A stretch of 64,000 bases of DNA from Physcomitrium patens. Its lineage: Eukaryota; Streptophyta; Bryopsida; Funariales; Funariaceae. Position numbers and translations under genes: made by a program. The stretch lies in the NCBI RefSeq assembly GCF_000002425.4, contig NC_037257.1, positions 7,174,533-7,238,532 of the forward strand, written 5' to 3'. Shown piece after piece: positions 11,889 through 23,624 of the stretch. Under the pieces are notes generated by a model. That model had not been told where the DNA came from and did not search any database. It was given only the letters and a program-made list of their open reading frames with translations. Each line of letters begins with the position of its first letter. Within the stretch, counting starts at the first letter, position 1.

Positions 11889-14800
11889 GATTGAGAAGAG
11901 TATACTTACAATATCAAAGCTTTGTCTAATCTTGATTAAGAGTGGATTACTCCTTTTTCTTGATAAAACATAAGCATATTAGAAGTTGCGGATTATCCTC
12001 TTCTAAACTGATATTGTCCTTAGTATTTTCTTTGTTCTCAAGTCCTCTCTTCTATTTGTCTTGAGCGATATTAGACATCTTCTCTTTTCTAAGTGTTGTC
12101 ATAGCAAAACTTGCTGAAATGAAGAGTGCAATGACACAAATGCAAGAACAATTGAGGAAGTTAATGCTTACGATGCATCAATTCAATTTACAACCACAAG
12201 GAGCAACAAGATTGGCAAGAAGTGAAGATATAAAAATGATTAAAGCAGCTTCAACATCTGCACCAAATCATGTCTCTTTTCCTATGGTGGAATGCCCTTT
12301 CAGTATTAGAGAACGAAGAAATGCCCTACCCGAGAAGTTTGATGGCACCAGATCCAAATTTCGAGGATTTATCAATCAAGTGCAACTTATGATTGAACTT
12401 CAAGTCCAAAGCTATCCAACTCCATGATCGCAAGTTAGATTCATTGGTACGCTTCTTTCAAATTGAGCACTATCATGGTTTTCATCTTTTCTTGAATGAT
12501 AAGATCTAATATTGAGTAATCGAGAGGCTTTTTTGGCGAAGTTTTGATCCATGTATGGAGAACATGATGCAATTCATATTGCAACCAATAAGATCTATAT
12601 TTTGTAATAAGGCAATCGATCAATAACGTTGTATGCTTCACAATTTCTACAACTTGCAAGTGATATCAAGTGGGATGATGCTACACTTATAAGCCAATTT
12701 TCCTATGGATTACAATATGAGGTAAAAAAATTAATGCTCAACTTATCTGATCTTCAAACATTGAGTCAAGCAATTGACTTTGTTATGAAGTAAGACAATC
12801 GCCTTTTTGAATTCTGATTTGAGAACCATATGAATAGACCTCAACGTAATTATAATTCAATAGCAACACCAATATCTCTTCAACACATACATTCGGAAGT
12901 AGAGGATATGCAAATTGATGCAGTATGTTTTAAACCTCTTATTGAGCAAGAAAAGACTCATCGTCATCAAGAAAGATTGTGCTTATATTATGGAGAACCT
13001 AAGTACACTGCTCAACATTACCCAAAGAAGTGACGCAACCATAAAATAAGGAGTACGGCGATCAAAGGAGATAACATGTCGAAAAATGAATTTATCCAGC
13101 TACAATAGGGACTATGCAGCTGGAATCTTGTACAACGCCTAGTAAAGGTCCTATCCTCTCCTCAGAATCCTCTCTTTCTTTTACAATAAATCTTATTTTA
13201 GGACCTAAACATCTCAAAGCCTTTGCCTTACTAGATTCAGGAGTCTCAACATGTTTCTAGATGAAAAATTTGCTAAAAGACATAGCATATTTTTAGTAAA
13301 GAGAACTAAATCTATTCATGTAGAAGTCATAGATGGTCATCCGTTGTCTTCAAGAGATGTTACTCATAGAACCTTTCTTATAGAAATAGCAATTAATGGT
13401 CATAGTAGCTTTATAATATTTAATATCATTAGATCTTATTCTAATCCAATCATTTTAAGTTTATCATGGCTAAAAAAATGTAATCCTAAAATAGATTGGA
13501 CTTCTTATAGTCTTGACTTTTCTAAAAGTATAACTAAGAATATAGTTAATCAAGTAGAAAGTCATAAGTCTAGTATAATTAAACCTATATTTGTAGGTGC
13601 AAGTACCTTCTTGCATGCTACAAAAAAAGGATCACCTTATGTCATTTATACCACACTTGTTTCTATTGGTCAAAAGACTTGAAGTAGCATTCTAAGACAA
13701 TATCAAGATTTTCAAGATATATTTGAGAAAAAAAATGCGGATAATCTTCTAGAACATCGTTCCCATGACTGTTCAATTGACCTTCAAGAATGAGCCCAAC
13801 CGCCATTTGGACCAATCTATAATTTATCTCAAAAAGAGTTGACTAAATTCAAGGAGTATATTGAAGAGAATTTGGCCAAGAACTTCATACGCCATTCCAA
13901 ATCTCCAGCAGGAGCTCCAATTTTATTTGTGAAGAAAAAAGATGGATCATTGCGGATGTGTGTTGATTATTGAGGACTCAACAAAATCACTATCAAAAAT
14001 AGGTAACCACTATCTTTGATATCTGGACTTCTTAATCAGTTGAATCAAGCTAAGATCTATACAAAAATAGATCTATGAGGAGCATACAATTTGGTACGCA
14101 TCAAAGAAGGAGATGAATGGAAAACTATATTTTGAACAAGGTATGGATATTTCGAATACAATGTCATGTCTTTTGGACTTATAAATGTACCAGTAGCATT
14201 CCAACATCTAATGAATGATGTCTTTTAGGAGTTTTTAGATGATTTTGTCGTCTATTACCTAGACGATATTTTAATTTATTCTAAGAACCCAGAAGAACAT
14301 GAACTTCATATTCGCTAAGTATTACAAAAATTAAGAGATACAAGACTCTATGCCAAGATAGAAAAGTGTGTATTTCATACTACTCAAGTCGACTTCTTAA
14401 GATACATCATTTCAAATGATGAACTTATGATGGATCCTAAGAAAGTTCAAACTATTATGGATTGGAAGATCTCAAAAATGGTAAGAGATGTTCAATGCTT
14501 TTTGGGATTTGCCAACTACTATCAAATCTCCATGAAAGACTTTTCTCAAGTTGCAGCTCTACTTACATGTTTGACTTGCAAAGACAAACTTTAATAGAAT
14601 CAAGAAGTGGAAGTAGAATTTGAAGCTTTGAAGACAACTTTTGTTTCTACACCAATCTTGTATCGCATCAATTTTTCTAAGCCATTTTTTATGGAAACAG
14701 ATACATCAGAATTTGCTTAGGATACTATATTGTCACAAATAGGAATAGTTGATAAATTTCACCCAATAGCTTTTCATTCACAAAATTTTTTAGCAGTCGA

Positions 14801-17159
14801 GATCAACTACGAGATCCATGACAAAGAACTTCTTGCAATCATGGATTCATTTTGAGAATGGCGCCATTATCTAGAAGGTACTTCTAGTCCAATCATAGTG
14901 TATACGGATCACAAGAACCTTGAATATTTTATATCAGCACATGTTTTGAATTGTCGCCAAGCCCGTTGGAGTATGTCTTTGTCAAGATTCGAATTCAAGA
15001 TGACTTAACGACTAGTAAAACAAGAAGGTTTGTCAGATGCATTCTCTAGACAATCTTATCTTGCACCAAAGGAAGGAGATGCTGCTTTTGATCAATAACG
15101 GATAATTCTCTTGAAGCCAGAGCATCTTCATCTTTGAGCAATGAAATCAATACTAATTGTTGATTCATTTTTTATTAAGCAAGTTCATTCAAGTATGTCT
15201 TCTGATCCTCTCATTTGTGATATTAAGAAAAATCCTTCAAAGTTTCATGATACTTCCAAGTTTGAATTCAAGAAGAATCAACTATATTTTGAAGGATGCC
15301 TATATGTTCTGGAAGGTGACGCTCGATTACATGTTCTTCAAGCTCGTCATGACTTTCCAGTAGTAAGATATTTTGGGTACAATAAAACTTTGGAACTAAT
15401 ATCTAAGGACTTTTGGTGGCCGTAAATGTGGAAAGTAGTTAAAGTTTTTGTACAATCTTCTGATATTTGCTCGAGATTGAAAACTCCTTGTCATCGACCT
15501 TATAGACTTTTTAAGCCATTATCCATTCCAAAACAACCATAGTTTTCTGTTTCTATGGATTTCATCACAGATCTTTCAATCTCAGGTTTTGATGACTCTA
15601 TAATCGTGATAGTAGATCGTTTTACCAAGATGGCATATTTTGTACCATATACAAAACCTATCACAAGTAAAGAAATAGCTAAGCTCTTTCTTGAAAATAT
15701 CTATCACTATCATGGATTATCCAAGGATATTATATCATATAGAAGAACTCAATTTGTATCAAGATTTTGGCGGACTCTTTTCAAGATTCTAAAAGTAGAT
15801 ATAAAACTATCTTCGACATTCCATCCTCAAACTGATCGACAAGTAGAACATGTTAATCAAATTTTGGAGGAATATTTAAGATATATCGTTAACTACCAGC
15901 AAGATGATTGGACAACTCTTTTGTCATTGGCAGAGTTTGCTTACAATAATACAATATATTCTTCTATAAAACAAACACCTTTCTTTGCTAATTATGGTTA
16001 TTATCTACGACTTGATACTTTTGACTTTTCAAAAGTTGATAATCCTACTGCAAAAGATTTGACAATTCAATTGTCAGAGCTACATGCAATGATGAAGGTG
16101 TAGTTAAAAGAAGCTCAAGAACAACAAAAGGTCAATGTGGATGTCTATCGAAAAGAACAATCACCATTCCACATGGGTGATAAGGTATGGTTACTTCATC
16201 GCAATATCAAGACCACTCGTCCTTATGACAAGTTGGAATATCGAAGGCTTAGACCATTTTCTATTTCTACACAAATCAATCCATTTGCATATTGTTTACA
16301 TCTACCGGAGTCAATGAAAATCCATCCAGTATTTCACGTGTCTCTTCTTGAACCATACAAGATAGTAGACATATCAAAAAGAAGACAAGTTCCACCTCCT
16401 CCTGTAGAAGTGGACAATAATGAAGAGTTTGAAGTGGAAGAAGTCTTAGATTCAAGGCGGCATCAAAATAAATTAGAATATCTTGTCCATTGGTGCGGAT
16501 ATGATATTAGTGAATACACATGGGAGCTAGTAAAGAATCTTACAAATGCAACAAAGGTGGTGGAGGCTTTTAATGGATGACATCCATCAAAATCAAGATG
16601 AAAACCTTCTTTATAAAAGAAACAAGATCTAGGCAAATTATCATTCTATTTTCAATCTTTGTTTGTAGCTTCTTTGTAGTTGTGACGCTCTGGAGATGGA
16701 GAATCAACAACCAACAGATTCGACTTAAGAACCTTCATTTATTGACCTGCTGGATGAGACATTACGATTGTCACAACCTTCAAGAAGACGTAATTGAGAT
16801 GAAGATCTTCAAGAATGACATGTTCTTCTTCGAATAGATGGCAAAATATAACGTGTTTGGTATCGTGACCTTGGAAGGGACTCCCGATGTTTGCTAATTT
16901 TACTAGTGGTAGGAACAACTTCTGATGGTATTCCAAATATTTTATTTGAAGGAAGTTATAAAAGCCTCAACAATGATCAAATAACTAGGTGGTCTTTTTG
17001 CCCTTGTATGGGAGACTACCAATGGTTGAGAGGCCCTATCAATCATCTTCGAAGAGAACAAAGTTCAGAGTATGTGGTGAATATAATTCGTCGCATCATA
17101 GATGTCCTTAACATATGATGACCGCTCTTTGTGGAACTCGTCCCTAGAAGAGGGGGTAA

Positions 17160-17717
17160 TGTCACGGACATACTCATGTAAGCTAGTAATTACATATACA
17201 AATAAGTAGAAGTAAATAAAAGTAGGTAAAAATAAGTTAATTCTATAGTATTTCATATGGAAGCTTTTTAGAAGCTTCATAGATGGTGCTTTGACTTCAT
17301 AGGTGTCTTTAATTGACTTTTTGGATTAGAAACATTGTCAACAAGTTAGCCATGTGCCACACATGTTGTTAGCTTAAAGACCAAGCTAACTATGTGGCCC
17401 ACACATAGAAAACCGTGCCTTGTAAGTCAAGGCATGTGTCCTACAAAGTCAACACATATTAGAGGTCCTATAGAATGTTGCTACATAGCCCCTAGTTAGA
17501 TAATATATATAGAAACAAGAGTGAAGCCTTCTTCACTCTTGCCAACTCTTTTCTTGCTTCCAGTCTAGTTTCAAGGGTCTCTACTTTTCTTATCTTTTGG
17601 CAATAGCCAATGCAGTTTCTTTCTTAATATATATATCAAGTTATTTCTATTTTATCATCTTTCTTTGAAAAAAGTCTCACTTCTTTATTTTTCTTTATCA
17701 TGTTCTTATCCTTGATA
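17160..17717 (+). repeat. 3' LTR of element C
   Basis: This 558-bp LTR starts tgtcacggacatactc and ends atccttgata. It is preceded by the post-chromodomain tail and followed by the ATTAA target duplication and then by element A sequence, which resumes ahead of the integrase. Confidence 0.85.
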
Positions 17718-20200
17718 ATTAAACGTTCTTTGTAGATGTTTTTATCTTATATCAAAAGAAGAAGATACATCTTTTTATCAACAAAAAAGGATTCTCTTAA
17801 AGCTCAAGTATTTTCATATTCAAGCAATAAAATCAACATTAATTATTGATTCAATATTTATTAAGCAAATTCAATCAAATATATCTTCTAATTCTCTTGT
17901 TTATGATATCAAGAATACTTCTTTTAAGTCCTATGACACTTCAAAGTTTGAATTCAAGAACAACCTACTATATTTCAAAGATCACCTATATATTTTAGAA
18001 GGCAAGGCACAATTACGTGTCCTTCGAGCTCGCCATGATTTTCTAACAGCTAGGTATTTTGAATACAACTAAACTTTTGAACTAATATCAAGAGATTTTT
18101 GGTGGCTTCAAATGTAGAAGGGAGTCAAAAACTTTGTACAATCATGTGTTACTTGTTTAAGATTGAATTCTCCTCGCCATTAACCTTATGAACTTCTTCA
18201 ACTATTATCAATTCTAGAACAACCATGGTCTTTTGTTCCTATGGATTTTATCACGGATCTTTTAGTCTTAGGTTCATATGACTCTATATTCATAATCGTA
18301 GATTGCTTCATCAAAACAACACATTTTGTACCATGTATAAAATCTATTTTAAATGAAAAAATAGCTAAGCTTTTCATTGATAATATCTATTGCTATTATA
18401 GATTGCCAAAGGATATTATATTAGATAGGAGGACTCAATTTGTATAAAGATTCTAAAAAATCTTTTTTAAGATTTTAAAGATGGATATAAAGGTTTCTTT
18501 ACTTTATCATCCTCAAATTGATGTGCAAACAAAATGGGTGAATTAAGATTTGGAATAATATTTGAGGTGTACCATCAACTATCATCAAGATGATTGAATA
18601 ATTCTTTTGTCATTGATAGAGTTTGCATAGAATAATTTGGTACATTCTTCTATCAAACAAATAACTTTCTTTGCCAATTGTGGTTATCATCCATGCCTTA
18701 AAACTTTAAACTTTTCAAAAGTTGATAATCCTATGATGGATAATTTAGCAAATCGTTTGTCAAAGCTACATGCAACAATGAAGATACAATTAAAAGAAGC
18801 TCAAGAATGACAAAAGATCAATGTGGATGCCTATTGTAAGGAGTAACCACAATTCAACATAGGTGACAAGGTATGGTTACTTTGTCGTAATATCAAGACT
18901 ACTCATTTTTTAGATAAATTGGACTATTGTAGACTCGAACCTTTTTCTATTTGTAAATAAATCAATCTTGTTATTTATCCATTATATCTACTGCAGTCTA
19001 TGAAGATCCACCCTATATTTCATCTGTCCTTTTTTGAGCCGTGTAAGATAGTGAATATCTTGAAAAGTAGACAAATGCCACTTCTTCCTACAAAAGTTGA
19101 TAATAAACAAGAATTTTAGTTAGAAGAAGACTTAGACTCAAGGCAGCGCCAAAATAGGTTGAAATATCTTATTTATTGGTATAGATATGATATTAGTGAA
19201 CGTATATGGGAGCCGTAAAAGAATCTTGTAAAGGCGGTAAAGAAAGTTGGAGTATTTCATCAACGACATCCATCAAAATATTTGGTTTTAATGAAGAAAA
19301 TCTTGATGAAGAATAATAAATCTTTATTATAAAAGAAAGAAGATCAAAAGAAGATAAAATTCTACCTTTTATCTTTCTTTGTAGCTTCTATATATTTGTA
19401 ATGCTAAGAGGATAGAGAATCAATAATCAGCAAATTCAAGTCAAGAACTTTTATTTGCAGACTTACCACATGAGATATTGCGATTGTCATAACTTTTAAG
19501 ACAACAAAATTGAGATGAAGATGCTTAAGAATGACATGTCTTTCTTCAAATAGATGGCATGATACAACATGTTTGGTATCACGACCTTGAAAGAGACTCT
19601 TGATGTTTGGTGATTTTATTAGATGTAGGAACAATTATTGACAGTGTTGCAAATATTTTATTTGAAAGAAGTTATGAGGGCCTCAACAACAACCAAATAA
19701 TAAGGTGGTCTTTTCACCTTGGTATGGGACACTATTGATGGTTGAGAGGACCTATCAATGAACTTCAAAGAAAGCAAATTTTGGAGTATGTGTCAAATAC
19801 AATTTATTGCATCTTGGACTTCTTCAACATATGAAGGCTGCTCCTCGTAGAACTTGTCTCTAGAAGAGGAGGTAATATTATTGACATATATATTTATTCC
19901 AATAGTTACTTATATTATTAGATAGAAGTAGATAAATATAAATTAATTTCATAAAGTCTTCTAAAAGAGCTTCCTAAAAACTTTCTAGAAGCGGTTTAGA
20001 CTTTAGATGTGTTTCTAGGTTAGAAACCTGATCAACAAGTTAACTAGATGTTGGTAGCTTGTGGAACAAGTTAACTCTATATGGTAGCTTATAGAATAAC
20101 CTAATTATATGGTACATATACAGATAGCTTTCCTTACAAGTTAAGACATGTGGCTAGCAAAATCAACACATGTTGAAAGTCCTATAGAATATCAGCACGT

Positions 20201-21656
20201 TGTCATAGTACATGTTTTTCTATTTGGGAATACATTGGATACTTGACTGTTGAGAGCTTATTTTTAATTTAATAGCTTCTTATTCAACAACCAATTTATC
20301 TTCAATGAAGGATTAAAATAAAAAACTAAGAAAAGAAATTTACATAAATTAACCAAACAAATCTTTTATATATCATAAGCTTTTGTACATAATTTTTGTC
20401 TATATAATCCAAAAAAAGTCTTTATATTCTTAACTACACCTTCAACTTCTTGAGTTTACTAAACTATCTTTTAGTTGGTAATCACAGTTAAAATCACCTA
20501 ACTTAAATTTTATTTATAATAATCAAAAATTATCAAAAACATATGAATATAGTAATTGCAATAATTTCAGTAACCAATAGTAGCAGTACTAATTGGCAAC
20601 AGTAATAGTAATTAATTTTGGTAACAAAAACCAATAGCAATAATAGTAACTGATAGTAGTAATAGTAACAAATAACGAATAATTGTAACCAATAGTAGTA
20701 ACAATAACCAATAACAGTAACTAATTTAAAATTAAAAAACTTCAGCACTTAATTTTTTCCAATCCAACCATTGGAAAGAACTCAAAATTTCTAAGGAGTA
20801 AGATAATATTCTTAACTTCTACGACACAAAAAATCAACTATAAATTTGTTACCAAACTCCAGATATTGTCTGTTTAGTAGCAAGTTTGGTATATATTACT
20901 TTTATAGACATCCATATATTGATTTCACCATATCTCACTAACTCAAAATTGAAATGCCACAAAACTTATGTATAAAGTTTAATAACATGAAGATACACAT
21001 TTTTGAAAAAAAAAATAGCCAAAATCTTGTCAAATTGTACAAGATATAGCTTAAAATACAACCACTTGCAATTTGACTCACTACTCCTTAGATTCCAAGT
21101 ACTGACTTTAATTTCCAATATCTCCTTTGTTTTGATTTAAAATTTATTGAGTAGTATACATTAAGTATAGTTGAGAAAGTATTCTTTCTAATCCTAATTT
21201 CTAATCTATTGTTGCTTTCTATACGTGTGTATTATATCTAAAAGAATGACAGCAAATACAAAATTAATACATTGACTTTGAGCACTTACATTTCCTTCAT
21301 AAAAACTCCAAATGACTTAAAATTTTCATCAAAACCATAATAAAAAATCTAAACCTGACGATTTTAGCCTTCGATGTTCGAATTCCTCCAAAAGACTAAC
21401 TCTAATTCCTAATATGGCCAAGGACAGCCTCCTTGAAGTCTATTGGACATGATTTTTAACCAATAGGAATGGAGATTACTATCATCCATCTCCATTCATC
21501 CATATGAATGCCCTAACCACTCTTTTTGCTACCAAAATTTTACTTCAATCTTTTTTTGTATAAGATTCACATAATATTTGTCTATGTTATTAAGTAAATT
21601 ATACATTAAATATATAATCATATTATTTTCACATGGTAGCCAAACCACAATACTAT
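20201..21656 (+). mobile_element. D2: 1.46-kb repeat, probable solo LTR
   Basis: This is the second member of the D family, inserted inside the 3' LTR of element A. It shares with D3 the starting block gaatacattgg, the internal cctccttgaagtctattgg and aaccaataggaatggagatt blocks, and the right end tagccaaaccacaatac. It also holds a degenerate AGTAAT-type array (20,545-20,725) not seen in D1 or D3, which accounts for its extra length. It is noncoding. Confidence 0.6.
20545..20725. repeat. Degenerate trinucleotide/hexanucleotide array
   Basis: Irregular repeats of the type agtaat, aacagtaa and caatagtag fill about 180 bp within D2. They look like a decayed microsatellite. The long tyrosine- and leucine-rich reading frame seen here on the minus strand is a by-product of it. 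Confidence 0.7.
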
Positions 21657-22292
21657 AATATAGCTCTTAATTAGAAAGTATATATGGAAACAAGAGCAAA
21701 GCCTTCTTCACTCTTGTCAATATCTTTCTAGTCTTTAGTCTTATTTCAAGACTTTTTAGTTTTCTTATTTTAGGCAATAGTCACTCTAATTTAATATTAT
21801 ATCATCTTTGAGTGACTTTCTAGTTCCTTTCTATGATATAAGAGTGTATTGAGATTTTTCTTTCTTTAAAATTCATGTCCTTGATAGTTGCTTATTGATG
21901 ACGCCAATCAAGATCTACAAAGATCCATCTTGTATTCTACAAATTTCTTCTTAAGCCATATAAGACATTACATATACCAAAAAGAAAATAAATATCATTG
22001 CATTTATATTAATTTTTTGTTATTCTTGAACTCCTTTTAACTACGCCTCATTATTGCATGTAGTTCTAATAAATGATTTGTCAAATCTTTTACCACAAGA
22101 TTATCAACTTTTGAAAAGTCAAAAGTATTAAGTTGTGGATGATAACTCTAGTTGGCAAAGAAAGGTATTTATTGAATAAAAGAATGTATCAAATTATTAT
22201 ATGCAAACTTTGCCAATGATAAAAAAAAATTCCAATCATCTTAATGATAGTTGATGATACACCTCAAGTATTGCTCCAAAACTTGATTCATC

Positions 22293-23624
22293 CGTAGTTC
22301 TATAAGGTAATTTGCTATCTAAGAATACATTGGGTATCTAGCTGTAGAGAGTGTAGCTTAAACCTTTATATGAATCTTGTTTTAGCTTCCAAAACTTCTT
22401 TTTTTGCATAAAACTCAAAATATAATAAAATCCCTTCAAAACATATTTTTCACGTAAAAGATTTTCTTTTTCTAAACTTTAGAAATTCATAACTCTTGAT
22501 CAAACTATTCAGTTTGTCTCAAATTTATAGAATAGGTAGAATTCACCCTTAAGTTTTACCATAAAAAACACCAACTGCAAATTCACTCCCGATCTTTTGG
22601 CATCTAAGAAATCCTAGTAGATGCTCTAAACCCTAACTTACTAGTACTTGAGCACTATTTTCTTGATATCTCAAGAATCTAATATTCAAATTTTATTAAA
22701 CTTATGTATAAAGTTTACTAACATAAATTTATACATTTCTTTAAATTTTTAGCCAAAAATTTATCAAATTGCTCAAGTTATAGCTCAAGACACAACCACT
22801 AGTAAATCGGGTCACTTACTATCCTTAGATTGCATGTGTTGACCTCAAAATCCAATAACTCCTTCATCCCAACTTAGAATCCAATAAGTAGTATGCAAAA
22901 AGTATAGCCGCAAAAGTGCTCTCTCTAGTTGCAATTGCAAATCCTCAATTGCCTCCTACACGCATGCATTATGTCAAAAAGAGTGACAGTAGCTCCCAAA
23001 TCAACACCTTAATTTTTAGCGCTTGTATCTCCTTCATATGAACTCCAAACCATACAAAATTTGTACCAAAACCATAGCCAAAAATCTAAACTTGCTGAAC
23101 CTAGCCTTCAAAGTTTGAATGGCCCCGAAAAACCAATCCTAATCTCTAATATGGCCTCAGGCAGCCTCTTCAAAGGCCATTGGTCATAATTTTTGACCAA
23201 TAGGAATGGAGATTTTCATCATTCATCTCCATTCATCTATATTAGTGCCTTAATTACTCCTTTTGCTACCAAAACCCTTCTTCAATTTTTTTTCTTATAA
23301 GATTTACATAATTTATGTTCTAAAAATCAAATAAAAGAACCAAAATAAGTTTCCAAAGATCACCAATGTCTAACAAAGGTGACTCTAAATATTTAGAAGT
23401 TACTATCAACCAAAACCAATCTTAAAATCTACTATCAAAAAAGAAATTAAAAGTATAAAAATTCTATAGTAGTCTTTTTAAACAACCTCTTCTCTAAGTA
23501 ATAATCAAATTATATTCTACAACCAACTAAAATCTACTAACACAGCTTTCACCATGTTATTTAGTAAATTATATATTAAGTACATAATTACATTATTTTC
23601 ATATAGTAGCCAAACCACAATACA
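22293..23624 (+). mobile_element. D3: 1.33-kb repeat, probable solo LTR, in integrase of E
   Basis: This is the third member of the D family. It splits the minus-strand integrase of element E: sequence left of it (tactccaaaacttgattcat-like) and right of it (tttgtccaacaatttgagg) is contiguous in copy C. It shares gaatacattgggtatctagc at the start and the right end tagccaaaccacaatac with D2. It is noncoding. All three D members point the same way along the plus strand. Confidence 0.6.

Larger units (their letters stand above)
11331..17717 (+). mobile_element. Element C: full-length Ty3/gypsy chromovirus, broken
   Basis: This is a complete-length (6,387 bp) plus-strand copy with two 558-bp LTRs and a perfect ATTAA target duplication (11,326-11,330 and 17,718-17,722). 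Gag is about 12,119-13,030 with a knuckle-like end, and protease about 13,080-13,680. Reverse transcriptase is about 13,790-14,580 and RNase H 14,600-15,060. An integrase zinc-binding region spans 15,141-15,425, the integrase core 15,555-16,103, the integrase end 16,137-16,400 and the chromodomain about 16,420-16,575 (LEYLVHWCGYDISEYTWE). A noncoding tail and the 3' LTR follow. It inserted at the RNase H/integrase border of element A. The coding region is broken in roughly a dozen places. Confidence 0.85.
910..21886 (+). mobile_element. Element A: Ty3/gypsy chromovirus, host of nested insertions
   Basis: This is a plus-strand LTR retrotransposon whose parts are split by later insertions. Its 5' LTR is 910-1,445. 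Gag lies about 1,690-2,287 and 3,541-3,900, with a knuckle region near 3,840-3,900. Protease spans 3,924-4,296 and 8,535-8,760. Reverse transcriptase is about 8,760-9,500 and RNase H 9,600-9,913 plus 11,190-11,330. Integrase and chromodomain are about 17,718-19,260, a noncoding tail 19,260-19,875, and the 3' LTR 19,876-20,200 plus 21,657-21,886. Subtracting the five inserts leaves about 6.34 kb, close to the 6,387 bp of sister copy C. The element is heavily broken (more than ten breaks) and is a fossil. Confidence 0.75.
19876..21886 (+). repeat. 3' LTR of element A, split by D2
   Basis: The LTR is in two pieces, 19,876-20,200 and 21,657-21,886, with insertion D2 between them. Together they total about 550 bp, matching the 5' LTR at 910. 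The right piece ends tgtccttgata, like the 5' LTR. Confidence 0.65.

Noticed and set aside
20533-20748. Tyr/Leu-rich 71-residue frame that resembles a membrane protein
   Set aside because: It is produced by the degenerate AGTAAT array in D2 and is not a gene.
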